A model generated the notes under the pieces. That model saw only the letters and a list, made by a program, of their open reading frames with translations, did no database searches and was not told the DNA's origin. The position numbers and the translations under genes were made by a program. Below are positions 9,830 to 17,694 of a stretch of 64,000 nucleotides of DNA, piece by piece. The DNA is from Geosporobacter ferrireducens (GTDB lineage Bacteria; Bacillota; Clostridia; Peptostreptococcales; Thermotaleaceae): assembly GCF_001750685.1 (NCBI RefSeq), contig NZ_CP017269.1:1715416-1779415 (forward strand), read 5' to 3'. Numbering within the stretch: position 1 is the first letter of the stretch; every line of letters starts with the position of its first letter.

Positions 9830-10732
9830 TTAAGACCTTCTGTAGCTGCCCGCAGCCTCAGCAAGTTTTAGCGTGCGAAGGGCCCTCTCTACCACTGGTT
9901 TATCTACCATTTTGCCATTAAGGCTGATAACACCCAGCCCTTTCTCTTCTGCTTCCTGAATCGCTTCTAAAACGTTTTCCGCATGTTCAATTTCTTGAAG
10001 AGTTGGGGTAAATATCTCAACGACCGGTGCGATCTGTCTCGGATTTATAACTGACTTTCCATCAAAGCCAAGCTGTTTAATCAGTTCAACTTCTTTTCGA
10101 AAGCCTTCTTCATTATTCACATCACTGTAGACCGTATCCAGTGCCGCAATACCTGCTGCTCTCGCTGCAAACAACAGCATGCTGCGCGCAGTGATCAGTT
10201 CAATTCCATCTGGAGATCTGCTTGTCTTCAAATCTGTGACAAAATCCTCTGCGCCGATCGCCATACCGATCAGTCTTGGACTTGCAGTTGCAATCGCATA
10301 TGCATGAATGATTCCAAGTCCACTTTCGATGGCAGCCATCATACCTACGCTGCCTTTTTCAATACCATGCTTCTCTTCAAATTCACTAATGAGTGCATCC
10401 ACTGCTTTCACATCCTCTGCGGTTTCCGACTTAGGTAATCTGATGATATCCGCTCCAGCTTTGACCATCGCCTCAATATCCGCTTTACCAAAAGGTGTAT
10501 CTAAAGGGTTTACTCTGACAACCTTCTCCACATCCCCATAGTCAATGGTCTTTAGCGCATTATAAACCAGAAATCGCGCTGCATCCTTCTCTGAAAGCTT
10601 AACGGAATCCTCCAGGTCAAACATGATGGCATCCGGACCATAAATATGTGCATCACTCATCATACTTGGATTATTTCCTGGAATAAACATCATCGTCCTT
10701 CTAAGTCTATCCTTTTTAACTGTCATGATCAT
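9830..10732 (-). CDS. citE: Citrate lyase beta subunit (citryl-ACP lyase)
   Basis: 300 residues, HpcH/HpaI-type aldolase barrel. The start MMFIPGNNPSMM, the metal-site motif DLEDSV (residues 39-44), IGAEDFVTDL and NPRQIAPV are characteristic of CitE. It cleaves citryl-ACP to oxaloacetate and acetyl-ACP. The start overlaps the citD stop by four bases (ATGA), so the two are probably translationally coupled; the third codon is another ATG and is better spaced from GGAG. Confidence 0.95.
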   Translation of the reverse strand: MIMTVKKDRLRRTMMFIPGNNPSMMSDAHIYGPDAIMFDLEDSVKLSEKDAARFLVYNALKTIDYGDVEKVVRVNPLDTPFGKADIEAMVKAGADIIRLPKSETAEDVKAVDALISEFEEKHGIEKGSVGMMAAIESGLGIIHAYAIATASPRLIGMAIGAEDFVTDLKTSRSPDGIELITARSMLLFAARAAGIAALDTVYSDVNNEEGFRKEVELIKQLGFDGKSVINPRQIAPVVEIFTPTLQEIEHAENVLEAIQEAEEKGLGVISLNGKMVDKPVVERALRTLKLAEAAGSYRRS

Positions 10733-11016
10733 TCACTCCAATCGTAGTCTACAGACTCGGCTGCACGGTATGCCGCCGCTAAAACTCTTGCTCTTATGGT
10801 ACAATCCAGTGCGCCTCTATCTGTGGCTGTAACCTTGGCACTGAACATTCCAATAGACTCTAGGGTCTGTTTAATCACACTGCGAATTTGGTCTCCATAC
10901 TGGTAGGTTACTGTACTATTCAAATTTATCTCTATCCCATCGTAGCCCTTTTCTATCACCACAAAAATGTCACTGGATTCCATTGTACCTGCATTAGACA
11001 TTTTTTTAATTTCCAC
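10729..11016 (-). CDS. citD: Citrate lyase acyl carrier protein (gamma subunit)
   Basis: 95 residues, the full CitD length. The N-terminal AGTMESSD motif contains Ser14, the residue that carries the phosphoribosyl-dephospho-CoA group in characterised CitD proteins. First gene of the minus-strand operon citD-citE-citF-hydratase-tctC-tctB-tctA. The apo-protein modification genes citX and citG are not in the window, though citC begins at the left edge. Confidence 0.95.
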   Translation of the reverse strand: MEIKKMSNAGTMESSDIFVVIEKGYDGIEINLNSTVTYQYGDQIRSVIKQTLESIGMFSAKVTATDRGALDCTIRARVLAAAYRAAESVDYDWSE

Positions 11017-11077
11017 ACCAGTCCCCCCTTCCTATAGGAAAACAAGTTTCATTAGGTCTTTTCAATATAAGACTGCG

Positions 11078-11104
11078 ACTGAAAACCCCACTTTAATTTT
11101 CAGT
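11078..11104. other. Small inverted repeat in the citD leader
   Basis: ACTGAAAA (11078-11085) and TTTTCAGT (11097-11104) form a weak hairpin in the 5' leader of citD. The overlapping TGCGACTGA also matches the end of the interspersed repeat seen at 27183 and 33771. Function unknown. Confidence 0.3.
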
Positions 11105-11212
11105 ATATTCCTCTTTCTTTTAAATAGCTAATGCTTATTCATCATAGTATCCATACACAAAAAGCATAAGAAAATTCTAAAAAGTTCATCAAAAGTCCTA
11201 TTCAAGGGAAAA

Positions 11213-11260
11213 GGAATTAGCTTAAACACAGCAAAGACCGCCTTTACGCTAATTCCCTTT
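11213..11260 (-). terminator. Terminator after the M20 amidohydrolase gene
   Basis: Arms GGAATTAGC (11213-11221) and GCTAATTCC (11248-11256), followed on the minus strand by TTTTCCCTT. It lies just after the stop at 11280 and upstream of the citD promoter region. Confidence 0.65.
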
Positions 11261-11279
11261 CTTTTATTATTTTATCCAG

Positions 11280-12455
11280 TTAAAAATCACTCATGGCCGC
11301 TTTCGTATTCTTAAATTCTTCTTTGATTTCCTCTAAAAGTACTTTATTCGCAATGATATCGTAACTGGATGCTGCTAATATTTTGGCTGCTAAAACTTCA
11401 GCTTCATGTGCTTTTTCAGTTTTGCCTGCATCCAGATACTCCTGAGAATGTGCTGCTGTCTTTTCATCCACAAAAGCTATACGAATACAAGAACCCGGAA
11501 CGTTATACATCACATTTCCAAAATCTGTAGACCCGGTTTTTTCTCTTGCCGGCTTTATGGCAGGGGCATTCACCAATCGTGCATTCTCCATAAGGAGATC
11601 ATTTAATTTTATGACAGGTATTTTGCTGTCAAAAGCATTATCTTCCAAAATATCGTAACGGGTCCCTGTCATCAAAGCTGCACCCTTGATAATATTTTTA
11701 AACCTATCTACAACATGATCTAAGTATTTTCTATTGTAAGAACGGAGGGCAAAAGTACCTGTAGCGATGCCCGGTACTACATTATCCGGTCCACCGGCAT
11801 TCGTCACAGTGTAATGCATTCGGGTATCTTCCTTTACATGTTCTCGCAAGCATTCAATACCATGGAAAGCCAATAGTAAAGCGTCAAGAGCGCTCCTTCC
11901 CATTTCAGGCTCAATCGCTGCATGAGCACTCTTCCCTTTAAAGGTCACAGCAAAGCTGGAGAGGGCCATGCATTTTACATCTGTTGTCGTTGTAGGACTG
12001 CCATGCATCATCAATGCGATGTCTATATCCTTAAAGCATCCGTTTTTTAACATGATTATTTTTCCACCGGAAGTTTCTTCCGCCGGTGTACCGTATATAA
12101 CCAACTTATAGGGCAGATCCATCACGGTATTTTTTAAAGCTATTGCTGCTGCCACTATAGAGGGACCTTGCATGTGATGGGCACATGCGTGTCCTATATT
12201 GATGAGTGCATCGTATTCACACAACATCCCTATGGATGGCCCACCTTCTCCATTTTCATATACTGCCCTAAAGGCTGTTTCAAGTCCTCCTATACCACAC
12301 TCAACGCGAAAACCATTTTTATCCAAATAATTGGTTAACCGTTCTGCCGCTTTATGCTCACCAAATCCAATTTCCGGATTATCAAAAATATAGTCGGCCA
12401 TATCATGTATTTCTGCCTGAATAGAATCTATGTAAGCAAAGATATTATCTTTCAT
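11280..12455 (-). CDS. M20D-family amidohydrolase/peptidase
   Basis: 391 residues. The zinc-site pattern of M20D enzymes is present: GMLCEYDAL near residue 78, GHACAHH near residue 89, the PAEETSGGK catalytic glutamate region near 127, a MMHGSP histidine near 150, and a late AAHSQE. A dimerisation domain with KGKSAHAAIEP lies in the middle. Closest in feel to AbgB/PM20D2-type enzymes that split aminoacyl or p-aminobenzoyl-glutamate conjugates. It is 19 bases downstream of an M28 peptidase gene, so the operon likely degrades an imported amide-linked compound. The precise substrate is unknown. Confidence 0.85.
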   Translation of the reverse strand: MKDNIFAYIDSIQAEIHDMADYIFDNPEIGFGEHKAAERLTNYLDKNGFRVECGIGGLETAFRAVYENGEGGPSIGMLCEYDALINIGHACAHHMQGPSIVAAAIALKNTVMDLPYKLVIYGTPAEETSGGKIIMLKNGCFKDIDIALMMHGSPTTTTDVKCMALSSFAVTFKGKSAHAAIEPEMGRSALDALLLAFHGIECLREHVKEDTRMHYTVTNAGGPDNVVPGIATGTFALRSYNRKYLDHVVDRFKNIIKGAALMTGTRYDILEDNAFDSKIPVIKLNDLLMENARLVNAPAIKPAREKTGSTDFGNVMYNVPGSCIRIAFVDEKTAAHSQEYLDAGKTEKAHEAEVLAAKILAASSYDIIANKVLLEEIKEEFKNTKAAMSDF

Positions 12456-12474
12456 TGCGTATCCTCCTCGGTCA

Positions 12475-14202
12475 TCATGATCTCCAAGTACTTAGAATCA
12501 AATCTGCCTCTTTTATAATATATTTTATCTCTGTTATAAACCTATTTCTTTGTCTTACAAACTCCGTTTTAATAAATAAGTATTCCTTCTCCCCTGTGTT
12601 GTTTTTATATATGCCGTTAACTGCACTGATATAAGGAAATAGCTGGGTAGCTATGGCAGCATCGTGTTCATACCGGCTTGAATACGAATACATCAGTCTG
12701 TTCATTTCTCCACCGATCAGCTTCATCAACCGGTTGTACATGTCAACCGATAGGTTCTGCTGTTCAAAAATATACTTTGTTTTCTTCCTTAAGGCTTCCA
12801 GCCATAGATACATATCATTGAAGTCAAATTCCTTATCAGAATTATGATCTACCTTTTCCAGAATACGGCGACTGTTGTCAAAGTAGCTGTCGAAGTCATG
12901 GGGAAGCACTTCTGCCGTTGCCAGTTTATACACCGTTTCAATTAATATCTTTGTATCTTTCATAAGAATCTCTTTGTCAATCTTATCATAGGTGTCCTCT
13001 GTCGTATGCCACCACCATACACCTGCACCGGGACAGGCAAATATTCTATTTTCCCTGCTGACTTCATGCCTTGTCATGATATGAATAGGGATTCTCGGTC
13101 CCCAAAAGGATTGATCTGCACCCCGGCCGATCCTGCCGTATTCAGCCGGATCATCCCCGGTAATATCTTTTACAATATCTCCGATAAAATTTTTTCCTTC
13201 CCATAGTGTTGTTTTTACAAAAACAGCATTCGTATCCTTTGAGCCGATACAGTCGCTGTTGATATGGGCAACACAATGCTCATACAGCAGATCCCAAAAG
13301 TTATCACAATACCAGGTTGATCCCATATACCGGCCATTGGAGTGCCCGGGCCACCATGCAATCCTTACACTTCTCAACAGCCGCTCCTTATTTGCAGAAA
13401 GGATTCTAGCAGCTTCCAGACACGCAGCATTGCTGGCTCCATTATCCGTCATCCCTTCATACCAGGTGTCATAGTGTCCTGAAAGCAGCACAAAATCTTC
13501 ACTCTTACCTTGGATACGAGCCACCGGCAGACTTACTTTACACACTTTGGTATCTACATTGGAGTAGAATTTTACCTGTATCCTTTCCTTTTGCAGCAGG
13601 GATTCCAGCATGGCACCATCACTATTTTTAATGGATATAACCGGAATGTCCAATAGAAAGTATTCACTGTCCAAAGTTGGCGTTCCCCATACAGCACCCA
13701 CCGTATCCTCATGGAGTGCATCTTCTTTACTTGGCCATATCTGAATTAATCCTATGGCTCCGTACTTCTCTATTTTTTTTGCATACCCTTCATCATAGCT
13801 ATAGCTTAGTACAATTTTGTTCTTAAATTTTTCATAGAATAAATCTAATTCTCTTGTCGATAGGGTACTGCCTGCACTGTAGGGATCAAATATGATCTCT
13901 CCTTCAATTCCATAGGGGCAGTCCTTTGAAAAAGATCTGGGCCTCGATTCCATCCTATATTTTTTCCCGATAATTTCCAGGGTACTGCAAAGCGGATTGC
14001 TTATATAAGCGTCGAAGACATACTTTTCACATTCAACGCCATACTGCTTCAACCGATCTATGATATATTGCACGGCACGTTCCGCTTCTCTGGTCCCTGA
14101 AAGCTTCTCAAATGTAGCAAAATACTTGAGCATTTCATCCATGTTATATAAATTCACATCGTCACACACTTTCCTTGGATCGTCCTCTACTGCCAATGTC
14201 AC
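12475..14202 (-). CDS. M28-family metallopeptidase with PA domain
   Basis: About 575 residues. LLSGHYDTW and TDNGASNAACLEAARIL give the first metal ligands of M28 aminopeptidases, AHINSDCIG and the WWWHTTEDTYDKID motif near residue 435 supply the later ones. A protease-associated insert precedes the catalytic part (about residues 95-215). No signal peptide is visible, so it is probably cytoplasmic. The GTG at 14202 is chosen because GGAGGTGA lies 5 bases upstream; a GTG at 14217 inside that site is less likely. It sits between the M20 gene and the YfcC carrier. Confidence 0.8.
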   Translation of the reverse strand: MTLAVEDDPRKVCDDVNLYNMDEMLKYFATFEKLSGTREAERAVQYIIDRLKQYGVECEKYVFDAYISNPLCSTLEIIGKKYRMESRPRSFSKDCPYGIEGEIIFDPYSAGSTLSTRELDLFYEKFKNKIVLSYSYDEGYAKKIEKYGAIGLIQIWPSKEDALHEDTVGAVWGTPTLDSEYFLLDIPVISIKNSDGAMLESLLQKERIQVKFYSNVDTKVCKVSLPVARIQGKSEDFVLLSGHYDTWYEGMTDNGASNAACLEAARILSANKERLLRSVRIAWWPGHSNGRYMGSTWYCDNFWDLLYEHCVAHINSDCIGSKDTNAVFVKTTLWEGKNFIGDIVKDITGDDPAEYGRIGRGADQSFWGPRIPIHIMTRHEVSRENRIFACPGAGVWWWHTTEDTYDKIDKEILMKDTKILIETVYKLATAEVLPHDFDSYFDNSRRILEKVDHNSDKEFDFNDMYLWLEALRKKTKYIFEQQNLSVDMYNRLMKLIGGEMNRLMYSYSSRYEHDAAIATQLFPYISAVNGIYKNNTGEKEYLFIKTEFVRQRNRFITEIKYIIKEADLILSTWRS

Positions 14203-14258
14203 GGTCTTCACCTCCACCGCATCCGTAAATTTTATAAGAATGGATTTCTATTCAGCAG

Positions 14259-14348
14259 AAGGGTGCACTTTTACTGCCTGTGTATTCCATCCACGGGACC
14301 TTAATATCCCCTCGAATACAGGACCTATCCCCATACCGGTGCACCCTT
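14259..14348 (-). other. Structured intergenic element between the YfcC and M28 genes
   Basis: A 90-base segment closed by a perfect 10-base stem (AAGGGTGCAC at 14259-14268, GTGCACCCTT at 14339-14348). Inside it a second stem pairs TGTATTC (14281-14287) with GAATACA (14314-14320), with adjoining CCTG/CAGG, and a third inner stem pairs GGGA with UCCC. The stems are nested into one long rod. It lies in the transcribed gap of the operon. It matches no riboswitch class I know and could be a miniature repeat or RNA element. Confidence 0.5.
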
Positions 14349-14394
14349 AGCGATCTATTCTTTTGTTATCCCCTTTGCCTTAAATATCATTTTG

Positions 14395-15798
14395 CTAATA
14401 GTTTATAATTGAAGCAATGATAGAAAGCGCCATTCCATACAGGATCCAAATGCCCATGAGGGGACCGGCAAATTTTATCCACTTTTCATAAGGTATCTTT
14501 GCAACCGAAAGGGCAGCCATTAATGCACTGGATGTAGGCAAAATATTGTTTGTAATGCCGTCACCTAACTGGAAAGTAAGTACTGCCGTCTGTTTGCTCA
14601 ATCCAATTACTTCCGACAAGGGGAGCATGATGGGCATTGTAGCTGCCGCTTGACCTGAACCGGATGTTATTGGAATATTAATGAGGGTATGTGCAAAATA
14701 CATACCTACAGCTTGAAGAGAGCCTGGCAACCTGCCTAACGGGGTAGACAAGCCATAAACAACAGTATCTATAATCTGTCCGTCTTCCATGATAACAGAT
14801 ATGGTTCTGGCAACCCCAATGATAAGGGCGCCTACCGCAACATTTTTAAGACCTATGCAAAATAATCCTGCAATTTTGTTTGCCCCATACCCATTGATGA
14901 TTCCTGCCACAATCCCCATGGTCAGGAATAGTGCTGCCAGTTCGGCGATAAACCACTCGTATTTTAAAACCCCAAATACAATCGCTGCAAACCCAATCAA
15001 AACAGTGAATAGTATGACATAATCCTGTACGCTTGCTGCACTTCTTATATCATGCAGTCCGTTTTCTATATCCTCCCATTCATTTAGATCACTGACAACA
15101 CTGTTCAGAGGATTTTCCTTCACCTTTGAAGCATATCGCATGACATACAGGCTGGTGATAATTAGGAAACCGACCAGTACGATGACTCTAAACCATGCAC
15201 CAGAAAACATCGGTAATCCGGCTATTGCTTGTGCTACACCTACATTAAAAGGATTCAATATACCTGAAATAAATCCACAGGCGGCTCCAAGGGATACTAC
15301 TGCCATACCTGTAACCGCATCATATCCTAAAGACATCATTAACGCCATGATCGTAGGGATGAATACAATGTTTTCAACGGACATCCCAAAGGTAAATCCC
15401 CCTACTGAAAAAACCGTCATTAAAAGCGGGATTAACAATCTCTCCCTGTTGGCAAATGATTTTGCAGCCTTACTAATAAATACGTTGAGTGCCCCCGTTG
15501 AATTAATGATTTCAAATGCACCACCGATAATAAAGATAAAAACAGATATATTTGCAGCTTTGACGATTGCATTATAAATTGCCAACGGAAATTTAAAAAC
15601 ACTCACCGGCGCTTGTTCTACATAATGAAAGCTGTTTGGGTCAATGACTGTTTTGCCTGATATGGCGTCCTTTACCCGGTCATACTCACCGGCAGGAATC
15701 ACATAGGTTAAGAGCAGCATTAAAAAAGCTAATCCGATGAGAATAACAAAGGTATGTGGCACTCTTGATTTTTTTGCACTGGTTGCCTGATTGCTCAT
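14395..15798 (-). CDS. YfcC/DcuC-family membrane carrier
   Basis: 467 residues with about twelve membrane segments. The PHTFVILIGLAFLMLLLTYVIPAG beginning, PLSEVIGLSKQTAVLTFQ and GDGITNNILPTS are typical of the YfcC branch of the C4-dicarboxylate carrier superfamily (PF03606). It likely imports the amidated or peptide-like substrate handled by the downstream M28 and M20 enzymes. The ATG at 15798 is chosen because GAGGGTGA lies 8 bases upstream. It is divergent from a LysR gene. Confidence 0.85.
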   Translation of the reverse strand: MSNQATSAKKSRVPHTFVILIGLAFLMLLLTYVIPAGEYDRVKDAISGKTVIDPNSFHYVEQAPVSVFKFPLAIYNAIVKAANISVFIFIIGGAFEIINSTGALNVFISKAAKSFANRERLLIPLLMTVFSVGGFTFGMSVENIVFIPTIMALMMSLGYDAVTGMAVVSLGAACGFISGILNPFNVGVAQAIAGLPMFSGAWFRVIVLVGFLIITSLYVMRYASKVKENPLNSVVSDLNEWEDIENGLHDIRSAASVQDYVILFTVLIGFAAIVFGVLKYEWFIAELAALFLTMGIVAGIINGYGANKIAGLFCIGLKNVAVGALIIGVARTISVIMEDGQIIDTVVYGLSTPLGRLPGSLQAVGMYFAHTLINIPITSGSGQAAATMPIMLPLSEVIGLSKQTAVLTFQLGDGITNNILPTSSALMAALSVAKIPYEKWIKFAGPLMGIWILYGMALSIIASIINY

Positions 15799-15975
15799 GT
15801 TTTCTTTCACCCTCTTTTCATCATTTATCCTATCTATATTTTAAAGATGTATATTAAAGTATTTTCCAAATGGATTCTACTGTGTTCTAAAAAAGATCAT
15901 TCCTCCTTATGAAAATCCAACTTTTTCCTATTTTATCGGAAGCGCGCTTTTCCTCTTTGTATCCCAAACTACATC

Positions 15976-16002
15976 ATTATCCTACATGAAGTATCCTGTC
16001 AA
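15976..16002 (-). promoter_or_regulatory. Candidate promoter of the YfcC-M28-M20 operon
   Basis: TTGACA (15997-16002 on the complement) and GATAAT (15976-15981) with a 15-base spacer, which is short. Oriented toward the YfcC gene, about 180 bases upstream of it. The rest of the 370-base divergent gap (15799-16171) shows no coding sequence. Confidence 0.45.
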
Positions 16003-16023
16003 TAAATGATCATCTATCTCCTA

Positions 16024-16037
16024 TAAGGAAAACCTTA
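16024..16037. promoter_or_regulatory. Palindromic LysR-type operator
   Basis: Perfect palindrome TAAGGAAAACCTTA, which fits the T-N11-A spacing class of LysR sites. It lies between the two divergent promoters, 22 bases upstream of the YfcC -35 box and 31 bases upstream of the LysR -35 box. Confidence 0.55.
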
Positions 16038-16068
16038 CTGTGGTCTTAACCCCCGGATATAGAAAATA

Positions 16069-16098
16069 TTGCTTGAATTATTAACATTGTAGTATAAT
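16069..16098 (+). promoter_or_regulatory. Promoter of the second LysR gene
   Basis: TTGCTT (16069-16074), 18-base spacer, TATAAT (16093-16098), with the LysR ATG about 75 bases downstream. Confidence 0.55.
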
Positions 16099-16171
16099 TA
16101 TCAGAAAAGCGGAAATATTGGTTTTCTATCATACCCCTATAAAATTTTTTTATAGCACCGGAGGATCTACT

Positions 16172-17053
16172 ATGGATTCTAATGATTGGATTATGTTAAA
16201 GACGATTCGTAAAGAACACAGCCTCTCAAGAACAGCAGAGCGGCTTTTTATCTCACAGCCTTCTCTTACCTATCGTCTGAATAAATTGGAAAAAGAATTT
16301 GGGGTAAAAATACTAAACCGGCATTCCAATGGTGTTTCTTTTACCATTCAAGGCGAATATCTATTAAAGTATGCAGAAGAAATGCTTGAAAAGCTATCTT
16401 TAGTAAAAGATACTGTACAAAATATGAAAGATTCCACACGGGGAACCTTACGCCTAGGAGTGAGCACAGTTTTTGCAAAATTCAAGCTGGCCCCCATCCT
16501 AAAAACCTATCAGGAGCGTTTTCCTGATGTGGAAATCATTCTGAAAACAGGATCCAGCACTTTGCAACTGCCTGATATGCTGTTTAAAAATGATGTTGAC
16601 TTGATTATTCTTCGGGCGGATATTGATTGGCCGGAAAAAAAGCATGTTATTTTAGAAGAACCCCACGGGATTATCTCTGCACACCCCATTGCGTTTCATC
16701 AGCTGCCTCATGTCCCCTGGATTCAGGATGATTCGGTAGTGATCACAAAGTTCGACGAAGTATTTTATAAATGGTGGCAGGTTCAATTTTCAACGCCTCC
16801 CCCTGCCCTCATTACACAGGTAAACTCGCTCGAGGCTTGTATTCAGCTAGCATCCCACGGCCTAGGCTGGACGATCGTACCTAAGATTCATATCGGCAAT
16901 CGCCGTTCCCTTTTCTTTTCTCCGCTGCTTTGGCCAGACGGGCAGCCTATGCTGCAAAAAACCTTTATGCTTTATAGAAACGAGGTTTTAGAACGATCGG
17001 CAATCAAAATGTTTATAGACTATGTCCTGGATGAATGCATCTCACGTCTTTAG
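16172..17053 (+). CDS. LysR-family transcriptional regulator
   Basis: 293 residues. N-terminal winged helix-turn-helix at residues 3-62 (SLSRTAERLFISQPSLTYRL is the recognition part) and an effector-binding domain after residue 85. The ATG at 16172 is preferred over an upstream in-frame codon because GGAGG lies directly before it. Divergent from the YfcC-M28-M20 operon with a palindromic operator between, so it very likely regulates that operon and itself. Confidence 0.9.
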   Translation: MDSNDWIMLKTIRKEHSLSRTAERLFISQPSLTYRLNKLEKEFGVKILNRHSNGVSFTIQGEYLLKYAEEMLEKLSLVKDTVQNMKDSTRGTLRLGVSTVFAKFKLAPILKTYQERFPDVEIILKTGSSTLQLPDMLFKNDVDLIILRADIDWPEKKHVILEEPHGIISAHPIAFHQLPHVPWIQDDSVVITKFDEVFYKWWQVQFSTPPPALITQVNSLEACIQLASHGLGWTIVPKIHIGNRRSLFFSPLLWPDGQPMLQKTFMLYRNEVLERSAIKMFIDYVLDECISRL

Positions 17054-17065
17054 CAAGCTTAAAAT

Positions 17066-17110
17066 AAAAAGGTAAGCACATATTGCCCTTTCATCTGTGC
17101 TTACCTTTTT
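17066..17110. terminator. Bidirectional terminator between LysR and leuD-like genes
   Basis: Perfect 15-base arms: AAAAAGGTAAGCACA at 17066-17080 and its complement at 17096-17110, giving a U-run on both strands. It serves the convergent LysR gene and the dehydratase small-subunit gene. Confidence 0.85.
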
Positions 17111-17175
17111 ATCTTATTTTCTCAATCTAAATCCTCATTCCAGCTTAATTCTTGAGAGAATATTTAAGAAATATC

Positions 17176-17679
17176 TTAAATCCTTTTATCTTTAACCCGA
17201 TCTCTTAAATAAGACATTAGCCCGCCGCTGCTTATCAAATCCATTATATGCAATGGAATTTTATCACATTTATATACTTGATTTCGGGTTTTATTTATAA
17301 TTTCTCCTTCAGTATAATTGATTGAGATTTCGTCTTCATCCTGTATTTTATCAGTTTCCGGGCATTCGATCGCCAAAATGCCTAAATTGGTTGCGTTTCT
17401 ATAAAAAATTCTAGCAAAGGATTTTGCAATAATTATATCGACTCCTAAATGTTTAAGCATTAGCGGTGCTGTTTCGCGGCTTGACCCGGAGCCGAAATTA
17501 TCTTCTGCTATTAAAATATCTCCTTTTTTAAACTTTGTTGAAAAGGATGGGTCAATGGTACTCATACAATATTTTGCTGCATCTTCCGTTTTCAGCTCCA
17601 TATATTGAGGTGGAGATATTATATCTGTATTTATATTGCTCCCATATTTCCACACGCGTCCTTTGATTATACGATTCAT
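17176..17679 (-). CDS. LeuD-like dehydratase small subunit
   Basis: 167 residues, the swivel subunit of the isopropylmalate/homoaconitate/dimethylmalate dehydratase family. The motifs GRVWKYGSNINTDIISP, EDNFGSGSSRE and AKSFARIFYRNATNLG are clear. It follows the large subunit by 15 bases. The organisation with a dicarboxylate carrier and a dedicated sigma-54 activator, and the absence of leuA/leuB, argue for a catabolic substrate (for example a dimethylmalate- or methylmalate-type acid) rather than leucine biosynthesis. That substrate is inference. Confidence 0.88.
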   Translation of the reverse strand: MNRIIKGRVWKYGSNINTDIISPPQYMELKTEDAAKYCMSTIDPSFSTKFKKGDILIAEDNFGSGSSRETAPLMLKHLGVDIIIAKSFARIFYRNATNLGILAIECPETDKIQDEDEISINYTEGEIINKTRNQVYKCDKIPLHIMDLISSGGLMSYLRDRVKDKRI

Positions 17680-17694
17680 CCAATCACTCCTTTA

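Noticed and set aside
11101-11160. Promoter for citD (TTCTTA and TACTAT, 17-base spacing)
   Set aside because: The boxes match the consensus poorly and other placements are equally good in this AT-rich stretch.
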